From IMG/VR virus record IMGVR_UViG_3300020578_000177, positions 1 through 40,495 of that record: a DNA stretch of 40,495 bases; one strand, written 5' to 3'. A program made the translations under genes and the position numbers. Source of the DNA: a virus. Every line of letters begins with the position of its first letter. Within the stretch, counting starts at the first letter, position 1. The notes beneath the pieces are model-generated. The model was not told the DNA's origin. It made no database searches and saw only the letters and a program-made list of their open reading frames with translations. Shown here piece by piece: positions 1 through 8,966 of the stretch.

Positions 1-1375
1 TTATTATCCAGATGCAGATAATGCAATTGAAGATATAGTGAATGAATCAATTGTTCTTGATTCGCAACGACTTTCTCTTGATGTAGTATTAGATGATTTA
101 AAAGCATCAGATACAATCAAAGAAGCTATAAGAAAAGAGTTTGAACAAGTTTATAAACTTTTAACTTTTGATATAAAAGGACATGATATATTTCGTACAT
201 GGTATGTTGATGGAAGACTATACTATCATATAGTTGTAGATCCAAAAAATACTAAAAGCGGAATTAATGAATTAAGATACATAGATCCTCGTAAAATACG
301 AAAGATTAAAAATTATAAAAAAGAAAAAAATGATAAAGGTGTTGATGTAGTAAAAGAAATTGAAGAATACTACATTTATAATGATAAAGGTATTACAGAT
401 AGTTTAGCAACAGGAATCAAATTATCTTTAGATTCAGTTGTGTTTTGTCCATCTGGATTGACTGATTTAAATTCTGGTATGATATTATCGCATTTACATA
501 AAGCGATAAAACCAGTAAATCAATTAAAGATGGTCGAAGATTCTGTGGTGATATATCGTTTATCAAGAGCACCTGAAAGAAGAATATTTTATATTGATGT
601 TGGTAATTTACCAAAGCTAAAAGCAGAGCAATACGTTAATGATATTATGAACAAATTTAGAAATAAAGTTGTTTATGATGCATCAACTGGTGAAGTACGA
701 GATGATCGTAAGCATATGTCAATGCTTGAAGATTTTTGGATGCCGAGAAGAGAGGGTGGTAGAGGAACTGAAATTACTACACTCCAAGGTGGACAAAATT
801 TAGGTGAAATAGCTGACGTACAATATTTTCAAAGAAAATTATATCAATCTTTAAATGTACCAATTTCTAGATTGATGACTGAAACAGGTTTTAATTTAGG
901 AAGAGCAAGTGAAATATCTCGTGATGAATTAAACTTTCAAAAGTTTATTGATCGTTTAAGAAGAAAATTTAGTTCATTATTTTATAGTATTTTAAGAGTA
1001 CAATTAATTCTAAAAGGAATTATAAAAGATCAAGAGTGGGAACAATTTTCTCAAGATATACGTTTTGATTTTTTAAGAGATAATTTCTTTACTGAATTAA
1101 AAGAAAATGAAATATTGGCTCAAAGAATTAATATGTTAAGTTCTATTGAGCAATACATTGGAAAATATTACAGTGTAAATTGGGTGCGTAAGAATATTCT
1201 TCGTCAAACTGAAGATGATATAACTAAGAATGACAAAGAAATAGCAGGTGAGCAAGATAAACTACAAGATTTAAAAGTAGCTCAAACTGCTGAAACAGAT
1301 GATGAAGCAATAGATGCTAAACAAGATGAAATTGATCTTGAAACACCTATTACTGATGAACCAGAAAAGGAATAA
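1..1375 (+). CDS. 20: Portal vertex protein gp20 (5' end outside window)
   Basis: Portal protein of the T4 family: forms the dodecameric ring at the unique head vertex through which DNA is packaged and to which the neck attaches. The reading frame is open from base 2 up to the first internal GTG at 38 and beyond, encoding YYPDADNAIEDIVNE, which is typical gp20 sequence, so the gene starts before the window and the GTG is not its start. Diagnostic stretches are RRIFYIDVGNLPK, the DDRKHMSMLEDFWMPRREGG block, and TTLQGGQNLGEIADVQYFQ. About 458 residues are visible (T4 gp20 has 524). The C-terminus is acidic and low in complexity. It is followed after 3 nt by a prohead core gene, as expected for the T4 head cluster. 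Confidence 0.95.
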   Translation, partial: YYPDADNAIEDIVNESIVLDSQRLSLDVVLDDLKASDTIKEAIRKEFEQVYKLLTFDIKGHDIFRTWYVDGRLYYHIVVDPKNTKSGINELRYIDPRKIRKIKNYKKEKNDKGVDVVKEIEEYYIYNDKGITDSLATGIKLSLDSVVFCPSGLTDLNSGMILSHLHKAIKPVNQLKMVEDSVVIYRLSRAPERRIFYIDVGNLPKLKAEQYVNDIMNKFRNKVVYDASTGEVRDDRKHMSMLEDFWMPRREGGRGTEITTLQGGQNLGEIADVQYFQRKLYQSLNVPISRLMTETGFNLGRASEISRDELNFQKFIDRLRRKFSSLFYSILRVQLILKGIIKDQEWEQFSQDIRFDFLRDNFFTELKENEILAQRINMLSSIEQYIGKYYSVNWVRKNILRQTEDDITKNDKEIAGEQDKLQDLKVAQTAETDDEAIDAKQDEIDLETPITDEPEKE

Positions 1376-1378
1376 TTT

Positions 1379-1882
1379 GTGAATATAAAAACTAAAATTA
1401 AAGACTTAATTGATAATATTGAAATAGGAAATGCTGAAGCAATCAATGGATCATTTTCAACAGTGATGGCTGAAAAAGTATCAGCTCGATTAGATAGTAT
1501 GAAAAAAGAAGTTGCAAGCACAATATTTAAAGATGAAATAACTAGCATTGATGAAGGAATGTTTAAGAATATGGCGATAGATTTAAAAGATGTATCAGCT
1601 GATGATTTTTATAACAAATATAAAATAACAAAGGCAGATGCAATGCGTAAGTATGGAAAAAGTAAAAACCCTGCAGCTTCTTGGCTAGGTGATAAAAAAG
1701 GTGATTATTCCTCACCTGAAGTTAAAGCAAAGCTTGTTAAGCAGGCAAAAGACAGAGTTGCTTATGCAGCTAAACATAAGGTTTATGATCCTCATGCAGA
1801 TTCAGAGGCTGGTAAACATGGGATCTCTAAATCTGAGATAAAAGCTATTAAACAAAAGCCAGATCAACATCTGAGTAAGTAG
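1379..1882 (+). CDS. Prohead core / scaffold-associated protein (gp67/gp68 position)
   Basis: Small head protein of 167 residues starting with GTG three bases after the portal stop, so translation is probably coupled. Its place between gp20 and gp21 is where T4 carries the prohead core genes 67 and 68. The segment STVMAEKVSARLDSMKKEVA (about residues 22-41) resembles the short conserved helix found in prohead core proteins of T4-like marine phages. The C-terminal half is Lys-rich with a SKNPAASWLGDKKGDYSSPE stretch and many KAK/KHK runs, consistent with an internal, DNA-contacting or disposable core protein. Function is assigned by position and weak similarity; a direct orthology to gp67 or gp68 is not certain. 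Confidence 0.6.
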   Translation: MNIKTKIKDLIDNIEIGNAEAINGSFSTVMAEKVSARLDSMKKEVASTIFKDEITSIDEGMFKNMAIDLKDVSADDFYNKYKITKADAMRKYGKSKNPAASWLGDKKGDYSSPEVKAKLVKQAKDRVAYAAKHKVYDPHADSEAGKHGISKSEIKAIKQKPDQHLSK

Positions 1883-1924
1883 TAATGTTGAAGGATAAGA
1901 AAACTAATTAAGGAGTTTAACTAA

Positions 1925-2347
1925 ATGGCAGTCACAAAGACTATATTGAAGAAATCGAAAAATGAAGTTGTAGTAAAATTTGCTAACACTAGCGGTTCAA
2001 ACCAATCATCTACTTTCGATTTAGATGTTGATGCATTATTAAGTACAGAAGTCATTGAAGGTACAGTAAAAGTTAATATTGTAGCAATGTCTTTTTCTGG
2101 TATTAGTGGATCTAGTTTTCAACTATCAAGAAATAGTGTAGGAATATTTGCAGCAACTTGTGACCAACCACATCAGTTTTATTTTGACGGATTTGTTGAT
2201 GGGATTGGCAATACACACGATATAGTTTGTACTATGAATGGCGAATCATATGTTTATTTAACACTGCGTAAGAATTCAGGATTTGAAACTAAAATAGAGA
2301 CAGCACAGTTTGGTTCTTATGATGATCCAACTGCTAGAGGTAGTTAA
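1925..2347 (+). CDS. Hypothetical protein in head cluster, beta-rich
   Basis: A 140-residue protein with a good ribosome-binding site (AAGGAG about 10 nt upstream). The sequence alternates short beta-type stretches (for example VVVKFANTSGS, YVYLTLRKNSGF), has two Cys (in AATCDQ and DIVCTM), and has no signal peptide or membrane segment. I do not recognise the family. Its position between the prohead core gene and the prohead protease suggests a virion structural or capsid-decorating role, but that is inference from context only. Confidence 0.55.
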   Translation: MAVTKTILKKSKNEVVVKFANTSGSNQSSTFDLDVDALLSTEVIEGTVKVNIVAMSFSGISGSSFQLSRNSVGIFAATCDQPHQFYFDGFVDGIGNTHDIVCTMNGESYVYLTLRKNSGFETKIETAQFGSYDDPTARGS

Positions 2348-2351
2348 TTAA

Positions 2352-3005
2352 ATGAAGCTTATAAGAGAATTTACAGAATCAGTAAAATATTTAATTTCGG
2401 GAGATAATACACAAGGTAAGAATTACTTTATTGAAGGAGTATTTTTACAAGGTGAAATTAAAAATCGAAATGGTAGAGTATATCCTATGGAAGTTATGAA
2501 AAAAGAAGTTGAAAGATATACAAAGGAAAGTATTGAAAAGAATCGTGCGTATGGAGAATTAGGACATCCTGATTCACCAACTATCAATCTAGATAGAGTA
2601 TCGCATATGATTAAAGAGTTAAAACTTGATGGAAACAATTACATCGGTAAAGCTAAAATTATGGATACTCCTTATGGCAAAATCGTTAAAAGTTTAATTG
2701 ACGAGGGAGCAAATTTAGGAGTTTCTTCAAGAGGGATGGGTACTTTGAGGGCTAAAAACGATGGAACACAACTTGTACAGGATGACTTTATGCTTGCTAC
2801 AGCAGGTGATATAGTTGCCGATCCTTCAGCACCAGACGCATTTGTTCGTGGTGTTATGGAAGGAAAAGAGTGGGTGTTCGTTGATGGTAAATTCATTGAG
2901 AAAGATATCGAACAAGTAAGAAGAGAAATAGCTAGTACAAATCGTATAGCACTTGCTGAAGCCCAAGCATTACAGTTCGCTAAATTTCTTGAAAAGATAA
3001 AATAA
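2352..3005 (+). CDS. 21: Prohead core protease gp21
   Basis: Maturation protease of T4-like heads; it cleaves scaffold and capsid precursors inside the prohead. At 217 residues it is close to T4 gp21 (212). The His motif AYGELGHPDSPTINLDRVSH (His72) and the Ser motif LGVSSRGMGTL (Ser125/126) are the expected catalytic regions of the herpesvirus-type serine protease fold. The start is 4 nt after the previous stop, with no strong Shine-Dalgarno, suggesting translational coupling. Its substrates gp22 and gp23 follow directly downstream. Confidence 0.93.
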   Translation: MKLIREFTESVKYLISGDNTQGKNYFIEGVFLQGEIKNRNGRVYPMEVMKKEVERYTKESIEKNRAYGELGHPDSPTINLDRVSHMIKELKLDGNNYIGKAKIMDTPYGKIVKSLIDEGANLGVSSRGMGTLRAKNDGTQLVQDDFMLATAGDIVADPSAPDAFVRGVMEGKEWVFVDGKFIEKDIEQVRREIASTNRIALAEAQALQFAKFLEKIK

Positions 3006-3033
3006 CTAAATATGAATGGAAAACCATTCTTTT
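3006..3033 (+). promoter_or_regulatory. Late-promoter-like CTAAATA followed by hairpin before gp22
   Basis: CTAAATA at 3006-3012, one base from the T4 late box core TATAAATA, lies just after the gp21 stop. It is followed at once by a perfect 6-bp hairpin (GAATGG-AAAA-CCATTC, 3014-3029) and TTTT. This could be a late promoter with a protective 5' hairpin on the gp22-gp23 mRNA, or a weak terminator. CTAAATA also occurs by chance inside coding regions here, so confidence is modest. Confidence 0.35.
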
Positions 3034-3056
3034 ACACGAAAAATTAGGAGAAAAAA

Positions 3057-4619
3057 ATGAAGATTGAAGAAACAATTGCAAAGCTACTCGCTGAAGCGAA
3101 AACTGCTAAAGCAATTATATCTGAACAAGATAAAGAAGGATCTGCTTATGCTATTGGTATGGCAAAGGCAAAAAAGATTACAGGTGATGAACCACCTCTT
3201 GAAAAAGAAACAATTAAGAAAGCACACGAAATTGCTAAAAGTATTCTGAAAAAAGAAGAAACAGAAGAAGAAAAGAAAAAAAGAGAAGAAGAAGAAAAAG
3301 CAAAAGCAGAAGCTGAAAAGGCATCTATGAAATCTGAATCAGAAGCGACTCCTAACGCAGACGAAGATGAAAAAGAAGATGATAAGAAAAAAGAAGATGT
3401 AAAAGAAAAAGAAATGACTGACGACGAAAAGAAAAAAGCTGAAGATGAAAAGTCTAAAGAAGTTAAAGAATTAACAGACAAGCAAAAAACTTTACCACCT
3501 GAATTGCAAAAAGCAATTAAGGATAAAGAAGAGAAAGATGCTGTTAAGAAAGAAGAGACTGAAGAAGAAAAAGCTAAAAAAGAAGCAGAAGCGAAAGCTA
3601 AAGCTGAAAAAGAAAAAGAAGCAGTCAAATCAGAGTCTGAAGATAAAGAAGATAAAAAAGACGAAGATGAAAAAGATGAAGACAAAAAAGAAATGAAATC
3701 TGAGTCTGAAGATAAAGAAGAAGATAAAAAAGATGATGAAAAGAAAGAAGACGAAAAAGAAGTGAAATCTGAATCTGATGATGAAGAAGAAAAAATTAAA
3801 GACAAAGATAAAAAAGAAAAAGACGAAATTAAAGTCAACGAAACAGTAAAAGAAACTGTATCAGTTGATGTATCAGCTGATGTTGAAGCACTTTTAAAAG
3901 GCGAAACATTATCTGAGGATTTTAAAACTAAAGCAAGAATAATATTCGAAAACGTAGTAATCAATCGTGTTAAGACAGAGATTGCTCGTATTTCAAATGA
4001 ATTGACTGCTGAAAATGCTAAAAACATGACAGCAATCAAAGAGAGCCTAATTGATAAAGTTGATGGATATCTCAGCTATGTAGTTGAGCAGTGGATCTTA
4101 CAGAATGAAATTGCTCTTGAATCTGGTATTAAGAATGAAATCCTAGAAGAATTCATTGGTGGTTTAAGAAATCTATTCGAAGACCATTATATTGAAGTAC
4201 CGAATGAAAGATTTGACGTATTAACAGATCTTTCGGATCAACTTAATACTACCAAGAAAAAACTTGATGAAGCAATGTCAGAGAATGCTAAAATCACAAA
4301 AGCATTCAGTGATTTACGAAAAAATGAAATCATATCTGCAGCTTCAAAAGATCTAGTTTCAACTGATTCAGAAAAATTAAGAGGACTATGTGAAGAACTA
4401 TCCTTTGAAGATTCTGATTCATTTGAGAAAAAAGTACAGACAATAAAGAATAATTATTTTTCAGTATTGTCTCAAACCAACAACTCAACAGTGGCAAAGA
4501 CCATTGTTGATTCAATTGTGACTGATGAGCCAGTCGTTGTAAACGAGTCAACTAAGATAGTTGATACTAAGATAGCTGCATACGCAGATCTACTTACTCG
4601 CTCGAAGAAACAGATTTAA
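3057..4619 (+). CDS. 22: Scaffolding protein gp22 with long charged insert
   Basis: Major scaffold of the prohead core, degraded by gp21 during maturation. Good SD (TTAGGAG) before ATG. Three parts are visible. Residues 1-66 are a helical N-terminal segment including SAYAIGMAKAKKITGDEPPL. Residues about 67-261 are an almost pure Lys/Glu/Asp region with repeated KSESEDKE(E)DKKD-type units. The remainder is gp22-like, starting at LLKGETLSEDFKTKARIIFE and continuing through SYVVEQWILQNEIALESGIK and a terminal coiled coil. At 520 residues it is nearly twice T4 gp22 (269), and the insert explains the excess. An [LI]-x-E gp21-type cleavage motif (IFE) sits at the beginning of the scaffold part. Confidence 0.88.
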   Translation: MKIEETIAKLLAEAKTAKAIISEQDKEGSAYAIGMAKAKKITGDEPPLEKETIKKAHEIAKSILKKEETEEEKKKREEEEKAKAEAEKASMKSESEATPNADEDEKEDDKKKEDVKEKEMTDDEKKKAEDEKSKEVKELTDKQKTLPPELQKAIKDKEEKDAVKKEETEEEKAKKEAEAKAKAEKEKEAVKSESEDKEDKKDEDEKDEDKKEMKSESEDKEEDKKDDEKKEDEKEVKSESDDEEEKIKDKDKKEKDEIKVNETVKETVSVDVSADVEALLKGETLSEDFKTKARIIFENVVINRVKTEIARISNELTAENAKNMTAIKESLIDKVDGYLSYVVEQWILQNEIALESGIKNEILEEFIGGLRNLFEDHYIEVPNERFDVLTDLSDQLNTTKKKLDEAMSENAKITKAFSDLRKNEIISAASKDLVSTDSEKLRGLCEELSFEDSDSFEKKVQTIKNNYFSVLSQTNNSTVAKTIVDSIVTDEPVVVNESTKIVDTKIAAYADLLTRSKKQI

Positions 4620-4639
4620 CAATAATATAGGAGAATAAC

Positions 4640-5893
4640 ATGGCAGATCGTAAAGATCTTTTAAAGAAATGGGCTCCAGTATTAGATCATTCAGGTGTAG
4701 CACCTATTAAAGATGCATACCGAAAAGAAGTGACAGCAGTTCTTCTAGAGAACCAAGAGCGTTCTATCAATGAAGAAAAGCAAGCACTTTTTGAAGCAAC
4801 TCATGCTAACCAAGCTGGTGCAATGCCAGACAGTTCAGGAGTAGCTAAGTTTGATCCAGTGCTTATCTCATTAGTACGTCGTGCAGTTCCACAAATGATC
4901 GCTTATGACGTTTGCGGAGTGCAGCCGATGACACAACCAACTGGCTTAATATTTGCGATGAAAAGCAGATTTACGTCACAAAGTGGTACAGAAGCATTAT
5001 TCAACGAAGCTAATACAGGTTTCTCTGGTACAGGTACAAACCAAACTGGTTCAAACCCTACATCAGCTGGTTATGATGTTCAAGGTGGTATGACAACTAC
5101 TGCAGCTGAAGGTCTTGGTGATTCAGGAACGTTCAATCAAATGGCGTTCTCAATCGAGAAGACATCAGTGACAGCAAAGACTCGTGCATTAAAAGCAGAG
5201 TACACTGTTGAATTAGCACAAGATCTAAAATCAGTTCATGGTCTAGACGCAGAAAGTGAATTATCAAATATCCTATCTACTGAAATCCTTTCGGAAATCA
5301 ATAGAGAAGTAATTCGAACAATTTACATATCAGCTAGAACAGGAGCGACAACAGGAACTGCAACAGCAGGAACTTTTGATCTTGATGTAGATTCAAACGG
5401 AAGATGGTCAGTTGAAAAATTCAAAGGATTATTATTCCAAGTAGAAAGAGAAGCAAACGTTATAGCACAAGAAACACGTAGAGGAAAAGGTAATTTCATT
5501 ATCGCATCTTCTGATGTGGCAAGTGCATTAGCAATGTCAGGTATATTAGATTATACACCTGCTTTATCAACTAATTTAAATGTAGATGAAGCATCAACAA
5601 CATTCGCTGGTGTTCTAAATGGTCGTTATAAAGTGTTTGTAGATCCATATTCAGCAAACAATGCAGCTACTCAACTTTTATTAGTTGGATATAAAGGTAG
5701 TTCAGCATTTGATGCTGGTATTTTCTATTGCCCATACGTTCCACTACAATTGGTGCGTGCAGTAGATCCTTCTACTTTCCAACCAAAAATAGCGTTTAAA
5801 ACACGTTATGGTATGGTAGCGAACCCATTCGCAGGATTAACAGCAAATTCTAACTTCTACTACAGAAAAGTAGCAGTGACGAACTTGATGTAA
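4640..5893 (+). CDS. 23: Major capsid protein gp23
   Basis: Precursor of the major head subunit (HK97 fold). Start has a good SD (TAGGAG 7 nt upstream). The N-terminus (LLKKWAPVLDHSGVAPIKD) is the typical gp23 delta region. A gp21 cleavage site of the (L/I)-x-E type is present as LFE at residues 50-52, so the mature protein would begin at ATHANQAG. Later hallmarks are RRAVPQMIAYDVCGVQPMT, the GNFIIASSDVASALAMSG stretch and the C-terminal TRYGMVANPFAG. It has 417 residues, shorter than T4 (521) and within the range of marine relatives. GC content is visibly higher than in neighbours, as expected for a highly expressed gene. Confidence 0.97.
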   Translation: MADRKDLLKKWAPVLDHSGVAPIKDAYRKEVTAVLLENQERSINEEKQALFEATHANQAGAMPDSSGVAKFDPVLISLVRRAVPQMIAYDVCGVQPMTQPTGLIFAMKSRFTSQSGTEALFNEANTGFSGTGTNQTGSNPTSAGYDVQGGMTTTAAEGLGDSGTFNQMAFSIEKTSVTAKTRALKAEYTVELAQDLKSVHGLDAESELSNILSTEILSEINREVIRTIYISARTGATTGTATAGTFDLDVDSNGRWSVEKFKGLLFQVEREANVIAQETRRGKGNFIIASSDVASALAMSGILDYTPALSTNLNVDEASTTFAGVLNGRYKVFVDPYSANNAATQLLLVGYKGSSAFDAGIFYCPYVPLQLVRAVDPSTFQPKIAFKTRYGMVANPFAGLTANSNFYYRKVAVTNLM

Positions 5894-5970
5894 TTCTTTT
5901 TTGGAATATCAGGTATTCCAAAAGGTTGAATATATAATTTAAAGGGGGGGATGAAAGTCTCCCCCTTTTT
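5893..5970 (+). terminator. Double-hairpin terminator after gp23
   Basis: Two hairpins. The first is TTTTGGAATA / TATTCCAAAA (5899-5923) with a 5-nt loop. The second, at 5941-5970, is an 11-bp stem, AAAGGGGGGGA against TCTCCCCCTTT with one G-U pair, loop TGAAAG, followed by further T residues. The second has the shape of an intrinsic terminator and would end the capsid transcript. Confidence 0.85.
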
Positions 5971-5978
5971 CATTTAAA

Positions 5979-5985
5979 CTAAATA
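5979..5985 (+). promoter_or_regulatory. Late-promoter-like CTAAATA box
   Basis: CTAAATA directly after the gp23 terminator and 8 nt before the ATG of the next structural gene, which has no Shine-Dalgarno. If it works like the T4 late box (start of transcription about 6-8 nt downstream), the mRNA would be leaderless or nearly so. The same arrangement recurs at 39988-39994. Confidence 0.45.
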
Positions 5986-5993
5986 ATTATAAT

Positions 5994-6557
5994 ATGGTTT
6001 TTAATCCTTCAAATAATCCCTCTAATATTAATCCATTAAATGTTAATGGGTTTACTTTCTCATTTGCACGTATTCCAAATGTAAATTACTTTGTTCAAGA
6101 AGTTAATTTACCAGATTTATCGCTTGGTGAGCCAGTTCAAGCTACACCTCTTTCAGATGTTTATCTTCCAGGAGAAAAATTAACTTATGGTGTTTGTACA
6201 ATCAATTATATTGTCGATGAAGATATGACAAATTATATGTCATTATATCGATGGATGGTTGCATTAGGTAAACCAAAAAATTATGAACAATATCTAGATT
6301 TTCCAACCACTGACACAGAATCTTTTAAAAAAAATTTATCAGAATTAGCAAAAAATTATTCAGATGCAACATTAATTATACTAAATAATAATAACAAACC
6401 TAGTAAGATTGTGACTTTTAAAGATATGTTTCCTACTAGTTTAGCGTCGATCTCTTTCGATTCACGAAACACTGATGCGACTTACATAACACATTCTGTC
6501 ACTCTGAGATATAGCTATTTTACAATAACGAATCCAAATTCATCGACAGCCTACTAA
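5994..6557 (+). CDS. Tail-tube-fold structural protein (gp19/gp54-like)
   Basis: 187 residues. The layout NPLNVNGFTFSFARIPNVNY at the start, a central EKLTYGVCTINYIVDEDMTN strand pair, and the ending FKDMFPTSLASISFDSRNTD followed by alternating beta residues is the pattern of T4-like tail tube and tube-initiator proteins (gp19, gp54 and relatives). Position after gp23 is also where related marine phages carry a tail completion gene, so gp3-like function is an alternative. No ribosome-binding site precedes ATG; the start follows a CTAAATA box by 8 nt. Virion structural role is fairly secure, the exact subunit is not. Confidence 0.6.
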   Translation: MVFNPSNNPSNINPLNVNGFTFSFARIPNVNYFVQEVNLPDLSLGEPVQATPLSDVYLPGEKLTYGVCTINYIVDEDMTNYMSLYRWMVALGKPKNYEQYLDFPTTDTESFKKNLSELAKNYSDATLIILNNNNKPSKIVTFKDMFPTSLASISFDSRNTDATYITHSVTLRYSYFTITNPNSSTAY

Positions 6558-6582
6558 TAATAATTTAAATAGAAAGCTGTAA

Positions 6583-6954
6583 ATGTATAAACATAAAATT
6601 CTATCATCTGTTCCAAGGCGACTATATTTGGTCCTGTTATTTTGTTTTTCTATTTTATTCACATTTACTACAAGTGCTAAAGTACCATTATTTCCTCCAA
6701 ACTCACAGATTCAAGATATACCTATTATCTGCTCTGATGCAACTTCACTTGATTCTTATTTAAAAGAACAAGGATATACTCCAAGCACTTCTTGGTTTGG
6801 TAGAAGAGGTGCTTCTGCTTCAGGAGATGTTGTATTTGTAGTCGTTAATTATACAAACAAGTCCGAACCATCAAGAATTGTTGCAACAATTACTACTCCA
6901 TCAGGAGATAGTTGTTTATTATTCGTTGGATTTGATGGAAAAAAATTGAATTAA
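6583..6954 (+). CDS. Small exported protein of unknown function
   Basis: 123 residues with a positively charged N-terminus, a hydrophobic core (LYLVLLFCFSILFTF) and a TSA-K signal peptidase-like site near residue 32, so it is probably exported to the periplasm. The mature part has two Cys (in PIICSD and GDSCLLF) that could form a disulfide, and a predicted beta-rich C-terminal half. No known family recognised. It is the last gene before the uvsY promoter. Confidence 0.55.
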   Translation: MYKHKILSSVPRRLYLVLLFCFSILFTFTTSAKVPLFPPNSQIQDIPIICSDATSLDSYLKEQGYTPSTSWFGRRGASASGDVVFVVVNYTNKSEPSRIVATITTPSGDSCLLFVGFDGKKLN

Positions 6955-6958
6955 ACCC

Positions 6959-6987
6959 TTTACTTACAAGCATTTTTATAGTATAAT
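6959..6987 (+). promoter_or_regulatory. Early-type promoter for uvsY-uvsW
   Basis: TTTACT (6959-6964), 17-nt spacer, TATAAT (6982-6987), with TATAG upstream of the -10 box. The ATG of uvsY begins 6 nt after the -10 box, so the transcript should start at or within 1-2 nt of the start codon. Confidence 0.8.
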
Positions 6988-6993
6988 TAGATT

Positions 6994-7431
6994 ATGACAC
7001 TTGAAGAAATACAATCAAATTGGAGTACAGATTGTGCGATTGACGATAATCATCTAGATCGTGAATCTGTTCGCACACCTGTACTTCACTCAAAATATTT
7101 AAATTTACTCATTTCTTATAAACATCGAATTACAACAGCACAATCTGACTATAATAGTTTGCGTGTAAAGAAGTTTAGATATTATCGTGGTGAAATGAGT
7201 AAGAGTGAATTAGAGTCTGCTGGTTGGCAACAGTGGCAAGGTATTAAACCATTAAGGAATGAAATGGATGAATTTCTTAATGGTGATTCAGATTTAATTA
7301 AGTCAAAACTTAAAATAGATTATTTGTCGAGCATACAAGAACTTCTTGAATCTATATTGCAACAGATCAAGTCACGAGATTGGATTATAAGAAATTCATT
7401 GGAGTGGAAAAAGTTCATTAGTGGTGCATAA
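6994..7431 (+). CDS. uvsY: UvsY recombination mediator
   Basis: Loads the UvsX recombinase onto single-stranded DNA covered by gp32. 145 residues (T4 UvsY 137). Matching features are the N-terminal helix MTLEEIQSNW, the VLHSKYLNLLISYKHRI segment, KFRYYRGEMS, and the C-terminal IKSRDWIIRNSLEWKKFISG, which parallels the T4 ending IKSRGFAIKHIQDMRAFEAG. It overlaps the uvsW start by one base. No SD; the start codon lies at the predicted transcription start. Confidence 0.85.
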   Translation: MTLEEIQSNWSTDCAIDDNHLDRESVRTPVLHSKYLNLLISYKHRITTAQSDYNSLRVKKFRYYRGEMSKSELESAGWQQWQGIKPLRNEMDEFLNGDSDLIKSKLKIDYLSSIQELLESILQQIKSRDWIIRNSLEWKKFISGA

Positions 7432-8966
7432 TGTCCTCTCTTACAATTGAATATCTTAACGAAACACACGTCCGTGTTCTTTCTCCTGATCTAAGTACCG
7501 AAAAAGAATTATCCGAATATTTTACATTTTATAGTCCTGGAGCACATTTCACACCTGCATTTAGAGCAAGACTTTGGGATGGTAAAGTACGTCTTTATGA
7601 TTTGCTTCGAAAAACAATCTACACAGGACTAATTCCTTATATTGAAAAATTTACATTAGAAAGAGGTTATGATTTAAATTTAGTAGGAATTCCTAGTAAT
7701 AATATAGAAATATCAAAAGAAGATTCAAATTCATTTATAAAATCATTAAATATTGGTTTAAAAAATGATCCCTCCTTTGAGATACGAGACTATCAAATAA
7801 ATGCAGTTTACTCTGCTATTTCTCAACGAAGAGTGCTTCTTTTAAGCCCAACCGCTAGTGGGAAGTCTCTAATAATGTATATTATATTGAGATGGTATTT
7901 GCAACAAAATAAACGTTGTTTAATTATTGTTCCAACGACCAATTTAGTTGAACAATTATATAAAGACTTTGATTCATATTCTGCTTTCAATGGATTCTCT
8001 GTTTCTTCAAATATTCAAAGACTCTATTCAGGTCGATCCAAAGAAATAAGTTTAAATGTATTAATTACAACTTGGCAGAGTATATACAAATTACCAAAAG
8101 CTTTTTTTGAACAATTTGATGTAATATTTGGTGATGAAGTCCATAAATTTAAAGCAAGATCATTAGTCTCTATAATGGAAAAATCGAATAAAGTAAGTTA
8201 TAGAATTGGTACAACAGGAACAATTGATAATAGTAAAATACACAAATTAGTTCTTGAAGGACTCTTTGGAATTGTAAATCAAGTGACTACAACAAGTCAA
8301 TTAATGGATTCAGGAAGATTAGCTAACTTAAAAATTACATGTCTTCTTCTTAAATATGATGATATTAGTCGTGAAGGAAGAAAAAATAATGTTTATGCTG
8401 ATGAGATTGATTGGATAGTTTCTTGTAATAAAAGAAATTCATATATTTGTAATCTTGCACTTAATTGTAAAGGCAACACACTTATACTTTATCAATATGT
8501 AAAAAAACATGGAATCCCTCTTTACGAATACCTAAATAAGTTAGAGAAAAAATATAATAAAAAAGTTTACCTTATTTCTGGTGATACGATTGTAGCTGAT
8601 CGTGAAGAAGTTCGAGAGATTGCAAAAGATTCAAATAATTGTATCATCGTAGCAAGTTATGGAACATTTAGTACAGGTGTAAATATACCGAGTATTGAAA
8701 ACATAATCTTAGCAAGTCCAATTAAGAGTAAAATCCTTAATTTACAAAGTATTGGGCGAGGACTTCGTTTAAATGATGGAAAGAAAATTTGTAATTTGTT
8801 TGACATATCAGATGATTTATCCTCTAAGTCTTGGAAAAATCATACCTATCGTCATTTGTTAGCGAGGATACAAACATATTCAGATGAAAAATTTAACTAT
8901 TCATTAGTAGAGGTAAAAATAAATGCAGCAGAAATTAGAAACACCGAGAATAATCAAATCCAATGA
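7431..8966 (+). CDS. uvsW: UvsW superfamily 2 helicase
   Basis: DNA/RNA helicase that unwinds branched DNA and R-loops and switches off early origins in T4. 511 residues against 503 in T4. N-terminal substrate-binding part (FTPAFRARLWDGKVRLYD), Walker A PTASGKS (residues 140-146), DEVH box in FGDEVHKFKA (about 234-237), motif III GTTGTID, and motif VI in QSIGRGLRLNDGK. TAATG-type overlap with uvsY indicates coupled translation. Confidence 0.95.
   Translation: MSSLTIEYLNETHVRVLSPDLSTEKELSEYFTFYSPGAHFTPAFRARLWDGKVRLYDLLRKTIYTGLIPYIEKFTLERGYDLNLVGIPSNNIEISKEDSNSFIKSLNIGLKNDPSFEIRDYQINAVYSAISQRRVLLLSPTASGKSLIMYIILRWYLQQNKRCLIIVPTTNLVEQLYKDFDSYSAFNGFSVSSNIQRLYSGRSKEISLNVLITTWQSIYKLPKAFFEQFDVIFGDEVHKFKARSLVSIMEKSNKVSYRIGTTGTIDNSKIHKLVLEGLFGIVNQVTTTSQLMDSGRLANLKITCLLLKYDDISREGRKNNVYADEIDWIVSCNKRNSYICNLALNCKGNTLILYQYVKKHGIPLYEYLNKLEKKYNKKVYLISGDTIVADREEVREIAKDSNNCIIVASYGTFSTGVNIPSIENIILASPIKSKILNLQSIGRGLRLNDGKKICNLFDISDDLSSKSWKNHTYRHLLARIQTYSDEKFNYSLVEVKINAAEIRNTENNQIQ

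Noticed and set aside
3146-4039. 297-codon minus-strand reading frame, Ser/Phe-rich
   Set aside because: It is the complementary shadow of the Lys/Glu-rich repeat of gp22 (AAG/GAA codons read as CTT/TTC); no promoter or ribosome-binding site, no recognisable domain.
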